9,730 nt of DNA from assembly GCA_036381125.1 (NCBI GenBank), contig DASVDK010000131.1, forward strand, positions 1 to 9,730, written 5' to 3'. Origin of the DNA: DASVDK01 sp036381125 [NCBI: Thermodesulfobacteriota bacterium] (lineage in GTDB: Bacteria > DASVDK01). The position numbers and the translations under genes are program-made. Below are positions 6,489-9,730 of this stretch, one piece after another. The notes beneath the pieces were generated by a model. It was not told where the DNA came from and ran no database searches. It saw only the letters and a program-made list of their open reading frames with translations. Numbering within the stretch: the stretch's first letter is position 1; each line of letters begins with the position of its first letter.

Positions 6489-8858
6489 TCAGCCGCGACG
6501 GCCGGCTGCCGTCCGGCTCCGGTAGTAGTCGATCGTCGCCCGGAGGCCGTCGTCGATGTCGACCCGAGGCTCCCAGCCGAGGAGCCGTCTGGCGAGCGAG
6601 ATGTCCGGGCGGCGCACCTTCGGGTCGTCCACGGGCAGCGGCTTGAAGACGATCCGGCTCGTGCTGCCGGTGAGCCGCTTCACGCGCTCGGCGAACTCGA
6701 GCACCGTCCGCTCCTCCGGGTTGCCGATGTTGACCGGGCCCACGTAATCGGAGCCGAGGAGCCGGTAGATGCCCTCCACCAGGTCGTCCACGTAGCAGAA
6801 GCTGCGGGTCTGCGACCCGTCGCCGAAGACGGTGATGTCCTCGCCGGCCAGCGCCTGGAGCGTGAAGGCCGGCACCACGCGGCCGTCGTGCGGCCGCATG
6901 CGGGGGCCGTAGGTGTTGTGCGCGAAGACCCCGATGCCGGCCACGAAGTTCTCGTGCCCGTCGACACTGAAGTCGTACACGTACCCGGTAGGCTCGATGG
7001 GCCGGATCTCCCTCACCGGCGCCCATACCAGGTCCCCGGATCGTGTCGCGTCGAGCGTCTGCACGACACCCTCGTGCCAACCGAGGATGTCGAAGTTCGA
7101 CAGCTCGCACACCGTGACGCGCCAGAACGGAAACGTCCGGTCTCCGTACCGCCGTTCGAAGGTCGTCGCGTACTTGCCGACGGACGCGACGATCCCGAAG
7201 CGCAGCAGCAGCAGCGTCAGGTCCGTTGCCAACGCCTCACTGACGGTATTGAACGTCAACTCCCGCCGCTCCGGGTAGTGCGCCTGCGCACCATCGCCCT
7301 CCCTGTAGCCTTCCAGGAAATGGACGAGGCGGGCGAGGGGCAACTGCATGATCCACCCGGGCACCCGCGCGGTCTTCGCCGTACCCGTCACGCCGAACAC
7401 TGCCCGGAAGAGGTACACGAGAATCCCGGAGTCGACCGAGAGCTGCGGCGCTCGGCTCGCGTCGGCCGGCACGATCCGGGCGGTCACCCCGAAATGCGAC
7501 TCGATGATGCGCCGCGCCCGGTCGAGCTGCCGCTGACCCGAGCCGAGGAGCAGGCGGTAGTCCCCGTCCTCGTCCACGTGGCAGCCCTCGGCCAGGTACA
7601 GTCCGAGGAGCCAGAGCAGGTCGTTCGTGACCTCGACCCGGTTGGGGATCTCCACACCGCCGCCGCCCGTGTACGGGCGCAGGCGGGCGTTCTCCGGCCA
7701 CCGGACGCCCTGTTCGCGCCAGAGGGCCGCCGCGACCGGGAGCGGCAAGGCGCCATGCCCGAGGTACTTCCGCCACGCGCACCCGATCGCGTTCCGCAGC
7801 GAGCCGCTCCCGGCGAAACGCCCGCTCGCGGCGAGGAACTCGACGACCCGGGCCTCGTGCGGCTCGACGAGAGACGCGAGGTCGGCCGAGACGAGCGCGT
7901 AGTTCCACAGCTCGGCTTCCGGCGCACGTCGAATGAGGTGGTCGACGATGTCCACCGCCCGAACGTCCCTCTCGACGACCGGCAACCGAGCCGGGAGGGC
8001 GATGTCGTCGCCGACGGCGAGATCTCGAACCGGCACAGGCTCGGGCCTTCCGCACGGGCCGCGGCGGAAGACGCTGTGGTCCCCGGTGACACGGATACGA
8101 CGCCCGTACCCGGTCCTGACCTCGTACGCGTCTTTCCCCTCGGCCCGGTGCTTGATGAGCGCATTCGCCAGCCGCAACTCGACGCGCAGGGTCCGGGGAT
8201 CGAAGGCCGGCACGTAGAGTCGCCTCGGCGCGACGAGACGGCCGTCGCGGACCGACTGATCGGCGAACGGCTCGATCGGCCCCACGTGCATGAGGTCGTC
8301 GTCGAAGACCACGACGGTTTCGTCCGCCATGATGCTGTTGAAGATCCGCACGATCCGGACGTCGACGCCGTGCGCCCGGTGGTAGGCCATCGTCATCGCC
8401 TCGGCAAAGCGCTTCGCCTCGTCGTAGACGCCGCGGGGGCCGACCGGGTTCACGTTGCCCCAGTAGCTCTCGGGCTGCGGGTTCACGAGCGGGTCGCCGT
8501 AGACCTCGGAGGTGGAGGCCAGGAGGAACCGCGCCTTCTTGTGCTTGGCGAGCCCGAGCGCCTTGTGCGTGCCGAGGGAGCCGACCTTGAGGGTCTGGAT
8601 GGGGAGTTCCTGGTAGTCGATCGGCGACGCCGGCGAGGCGAAGTGGAGCACCGCGTCGAGGTGCCCCTCGACGTAGAGGTAGTTGGTCACGTCGTACTGG
8701 ACGAACGTGAACCGCGGGTCCCGGATGTGCGCGATGTTGTCGGCCGAGCCGGTCACGAGGTTGTCCAGGCAGATGACTTCCCAGCCTTCCTTGAGGAACC
8801 GGTCGCAGAGGTGAGAGCCGAGGAACCCGGCTCCGCCGGTGATGAGGACTCTGGGCAT
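6489..8858 (-). CDS. uxs: UDP-glucuronate decarboxylase (UDP-xylose synthase) precursor containing an intein
   Basis: A 789-residue precursor that on splicing gives a 315-residue enzyme converting UDP-glucuronate to UDP-xylose and CO2 with bound NAD. N-extein (1-174): Rossmann motif TGGAGFLGS (7-15), LDNL after the second strand (31-34), HFASPASP (72-79), TSEVYGDP (116-123), [11 protein letters not shown] (132-142), catalytic Tyr145 and Lys149 in YDEAKR, ending VRIVRIFN. C-extein (649-789): starts [17 protein letters not shown] and includes [19 protein letters not shown] (678-696) and PVNIGNPEE (708-716). Joined, RIFN-TYGPRM restores the conserved UXS motif. The start MPRVLITGG is the normal UXS beginning; a GGAAGA stretch lies 2 nt and GAGGAG 12 nt upstream. 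Activity should depend on intein removal. It lies upstream of ugd, which makes its substrate, though separated from the aminotransferase by 198 bases. Family assignment is firm. Confidence 0.95.
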   Translation of the reverse strand: MPRVLITGGAGFLGSHLCDRFLKEGWEVICLDNLVTGSADNIAHIRDPRFTFVQYDVTNYLYVEGHLDAVLHFASPASPIDYQELPIQTLKVGSLGTHKALGLAKHKKARFLLASTSEVYGDPLVNPQPESYWGNVNPVGPRGVYDEAKRFAEAMTMAYHRAHGVDVRIVRIFNSIMADETVVVFDDDLMHVGPIEPFADQSVRDGRLVAPRRLYVPAFDPRTLRVELRLANALIKHRAEGKDAYEVRTGYGRRIRVTGDHSVFRRGPCGRPEPVPVRDLAVGDDIALPARLPVVERDVRAVDIVDHLIRRAPEAELWNYALVSADLASLVEPHEARVVEFLAASGRFAGSGSLRNAIGCAWRKYLGHGALPLPVAAALWREQGVRWPENARLRPYTGGGGVEIPNRVEVTNDLLWLLGLYLAEGCHVDEDGDYRLLLGSGQRQLDRARRIIESHFGVTARIVPADASRAPQLSVDSGILVYLFRAVFGVTGTAKTARVPGWIMQLPLARLVHFLEGYREGDGAQAHYPERRELTFNTVSEALATDLTLLLLRFGIVASVGKYATTFERRYGDRTFPFWRVTVCELSNFDILGWHEGVVQTLDATRSGDLVWAPVREIRPIEPTGYVYDFSVDGHENFVAGIGVFAHNTYGPRMRPHDGRVVPAFTLQALAGEDITVFGDGSQTRSFCYVDDLVEGIYRLLGSDYVGPVNIGNPEERTVLEFAERVKRLTGSTSRIVFKPLPVDDPKVRRPDISLARRLLGWEPRVDIDDGLRATIDYYRSRTAAGRRG
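6915..8336 (-). mobile_element. Intein with LAGLIDADG homing endonuclease inserted in UXS (474 aa)
   Basis: In-frame protein intron from Ser175 to Asn648 of the precursor, numbered as in the host protein. Block A is [14 protein letters not shown] (175-188). Block B is [12 protein letters not shown] (253-264) with the Thr258 and His261 pair. [14 protein letters not shown] (277-290) is the usual strand after block B. Block F is [17 protein letters not shown] (625-641). Block G is GVFAHN (643-648), followed by Thr+1. LAGLIDADG motifs are LLGLYLAEG (417-425, Glu424) and LEGYREGDG (515-523, Asp522), so the endonuclease should be of the two-motif monomeric type with both metal-binding acids kept. 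A segment of about 125 residues between the block B strand and the first LAGLIDADG motif is longer than in many inteins. Sampled 60-base lines inside have 36-40 G/C against 42-44 in the host parts, hinting at a foreign origin. Splicing is predicted, not shown. Confidence 0.95.
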
Positions 8859-8978
8859 GGTCTTCCGTCGCTCCTCGCTGGCGCGCCCGCGCCGTGTGGG
8901 CCGACCCCCCTTCCGGGCCGCGCCGAGCCGCCGCGTGCGGCGTTCGGTCCGGATCCGACCGCCGCGGACGACCGTGCC

Positions 8979-8984
8979 AGTATA
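8979..8984 (-). promoter_or_regulatory. Possible -10 box (TATACT) upstream of UXS
   Basis: TATACT on the minus strand matches the vegetative -10 consensus at 5 of 6 positions and is an isolated A/T-rich spot in GC-rich sequence. No good -35 stands at 16-18 bp; TTGCCG occurs at a 14-bp spacing, which is too short for a typical sigma70 site. If used, transcription would start near 8972 and leave a leader of about 115 nt before the ATG at 8858. An activator-dependent promoter is possible. Confidence 0.35.
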
Positions 8985-8995
8985 ACCGACCGCCT

Positions 8996-9013
8996 GCCCG
9001 GCAAGCGCCGGGC
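8996..9013. repeat. Inverted repeat, 7-bp stem with 4-nt loop
   Basis: GCCCGGC and GCCGGGC arms flank a 4-base loop. It lies between the ligase-like gene and UXS, just upstream of the TATACT box. There is no T-run after it on the minus strand, so it is not a standard intrinsic terminator. It may weakly end the upstream transcript, overlap a regulator site, or be a chance product of high GC. Confidence 0.4.
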
Positions 9014-9185
9014 GGCGGTCCTCGTGCGGGCGCTCCCGGCTCGGGCGGCCGGGCTGCCGACAGGCCCCGGCGGCCGATCAGCTCGAAGCGTAACCGGCCG
9101 CGTACCGATGCGCAGCGACGGTGCTCACCGCGCGGCAGCCGGGCCGGACGTGGGCCTCGCACGAGGGCCTCGTCGGCCGGTCATG

Positions 9186-9216
9186 CCGACGTCTCGTCTC
9201 ACCCCGACGTCTCGTC
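9186..9216. repeat. 13-bp direct repeat spanning the ligase stop codon
   Basis: CCGACGTCTCGTC occurs at 9186-9198 and again at 9204-9216, offset 18 bp. The right-hand copy encodes the C-terminal Asp-Glu-Thr-Ser residues of the ligase-like protein; the left-hand copy lies directly after its TGA. It looks like a small tandem duplication in which only the first 13 of 18 bases are still identical. Confidence 0.7.
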
Positions 9217-9730
9217 CCGCGGCGGGCTGCCCTCCGGCTTCGCCGGCCCGGTCACGGCGGGCGCCCAGGCGAGGCCGAGCAGGACGAGCGTCAGGGCGCG
9301 AACGCGCCAGTCCTCCCAGTGGTAGTTGAACACGCCGAGGGCCAGCACGCCCAGCAGGGCGAGGCCGACGCCGGCCGCCGCGCCTCGCGCCTCGGGGCCG
9401 ACCCGACTCACGGCGCGAAGCGCGTGCAGCATCGCGGCCGTCACGGCGACGACCCAGGCGGCGAGACCGAGCGGACCGCGCTCGGCCAGCAGTTGCAGGA
9501 AGGTGTTGTGGAGGTGCGAGGGCCCTTCGGTCTGCGCCAGGCCCGCGTACCGCTCGTAGTTGGCGACCACCCCCTCCGGCCCGATGCCGAGGATCGGGTG
9601 GTCCCGGATCACGGCGAGCCCGATGCGGTACCGGGCCAGGCGGTCGAGGTTCCGTTCGGCCGTCGGATCGAAGGCGGACCGCACGCGCGCGCCGAGATCG
9701 CGCGAGTCGTCGGCGCCCGGCAGCGAGGCG
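9199..9730 (-). CDS. O-antigen ligase / polymerase-like membrane protein, C-terminal part (cut by window edge)
   Basis: The last 176 residues of a polytopic membrane protein that enters from the right edge; the frame is open to base 9730, so the internal GTG at 9684 is not the start. The visible part has a periplasmic-loop-like stretch ending ERNLDRLARYRIGLAVIRDH, then PILGIGPEGVV, an NYERYAG segment and HLHNTFLQLLAERGPLGLAAWV. The arrangement R-x-x-x-W/G-x-A-x-x-x-I-x-D-H-P-x-x-G-x-G, then H-N-x-x-L-x-x-x-x-E-x-G, is the hallmark of the Wzy/WaaL-type domain (PF04932). Two or three hydrophobic segments follow, and the tail is hydrophilic (PAKPEGSPPRDETSG). Such proteins polymerise or attach lipid-linked glycans at the periplasmic face. 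This fits a nucleotide-sugar locus, but ligase, polymerase and bactoprenol-glycan transferase cannot be told apart from this fragment. The next gene starts 340 bases downstream. Confidence 0.85.
   Translation of the reverse strand, partial: ASLPGADDSRDLGARVRSAFDPTAERNLDRLARYRIGLAVIRDHPILGIGPEGVVANYERYAGLAQTEGPSHLHNTFLQLLAERGPLGLAAWVVAVTAAMLHALRAVSRVGPEARGAAAGVGLALLGVLALGVFNYHWEDWRVRALTLVLLGLAWAPAVTGPAKPEGSPPRDETSG

Larger units (their letters stand above)
8859..9198. other. 340-base gap between ligase-like gene and UXS
   Basis: No coding sequence is supported here; open frames on the plus strand are Arg/Pro/Ala-rich shadows. On the minus strand it starts with a duplicated 13-base stretch at the ligase stop. 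It then holds direct copies of GGGCCTCG near 9150-9171, the inverted repeat at 8996-9013, a TATACT box at 8979-8984, and the UXS ribosome site region at 8859-8876. The final 110 bases before UXS are very GC-rich with nothing recognisable. Confidence 0.5.

Noticed and set aside
6915-8336. A group I or II intron in the UXS gene
   Set aside because: The frame stays open throughout, the ends encode intein blocks A and G with Ser1, His-Asn and Thr+1, and splicing-domain motifs flank the LAGLIDADG region. This pattern is protein splicing, not RNA splicing.
7237-9162. A 641-residue minus-strand open frame over UXS and its upstream gap
   Set aside because: It is out of frame with UXS and its intein, Arg/Gly/Pro-rich, and has no motifs; a shadow frame.
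3969-9329. A plus-strand open frame of 1786 codons covering most of the window
   Set aside because: It runs antisense to several well-supported genes. The translation is rich in Arg, Asp, His and Glu with no domain motifs. Long antisense frames arise when codon third positions are mostly G or C.

Overview
The window is GC-rich: lines I counted by eye give about 60-73% G+C, and third codon positions are strongly G/C. Every supportable gene lies on the minus strand, so the region reads right to left. The gene content is bacterial, namely an envelope-polysaccharide / nucleotide-sugar locus. The archaeal-type acetylornithine/4-aminobutyrate-like aminotransferase and the high GC would fit an environmental lineage such as Methylomirabilota/Rokubacteria or a deltaproteobacterial group. 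That placement is a guess; no marker gene here fixes the taxon.

Layout from right to left (transcription order): the 3' end of an O-antigen ligase/polymerase-like membrane protein (from beyond the right edge to 9199); a 340-base gap with a possible promoter and an inverted repeat; a UDP-glucuronate decarboxylase (UXS) gene interrupted in frame by a 474-residue intein (8858-6489, intein 8336-6915); a 198-base gap with several palindromes; a class III aminotransferase (6290-4875); UDP-glucose 6-dehydrogenase (4862-3537); a GalE-like NAD-dependent epimerase (3537-2602); a ROK-family sugar kinase (2486-1554); an AI-2E-family membrane protein (1550-372); a 158-base leader with a candidate promoter and three imperfect 21-bp tandem repeats; and the start of a DUF2062 membrane protein (213 to beyond the left edge).

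The metabolic logic is clear for part of the set. UDP-glucose dehydrogenase makes UDP-glucuronate, UXS decarboxylates it to UDP-xylose, and the epimerase could interconvert C4 epimers of one of these nucleotide sugars. The ligase-like protein would use lipid-linked glycans at the membrane. The aminotransferase, dehydrogenase and epimerase are tightly packed (12-nt gap, then a 1-nt stop/start overlap). ROK kinase and AI-2E protein are also adjacent (3 nt if the GTG start is used).

The most interesting item is the intein. It sits between Asn174 and Thr649 of the precursor, inside the conserved RIFN/TYGPRM motif of UXS. It has recognisable splicing blocks, Ser at position 1, His-Asn at its end, Thr at +1, and two LAGLIDADG motifs whose acidic residues are intact. 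Removing it leaves a 315-residue protein of normal UXS length. A second item worth checking is the 21-bp repeat leader upstream of the DUF2062 gene.
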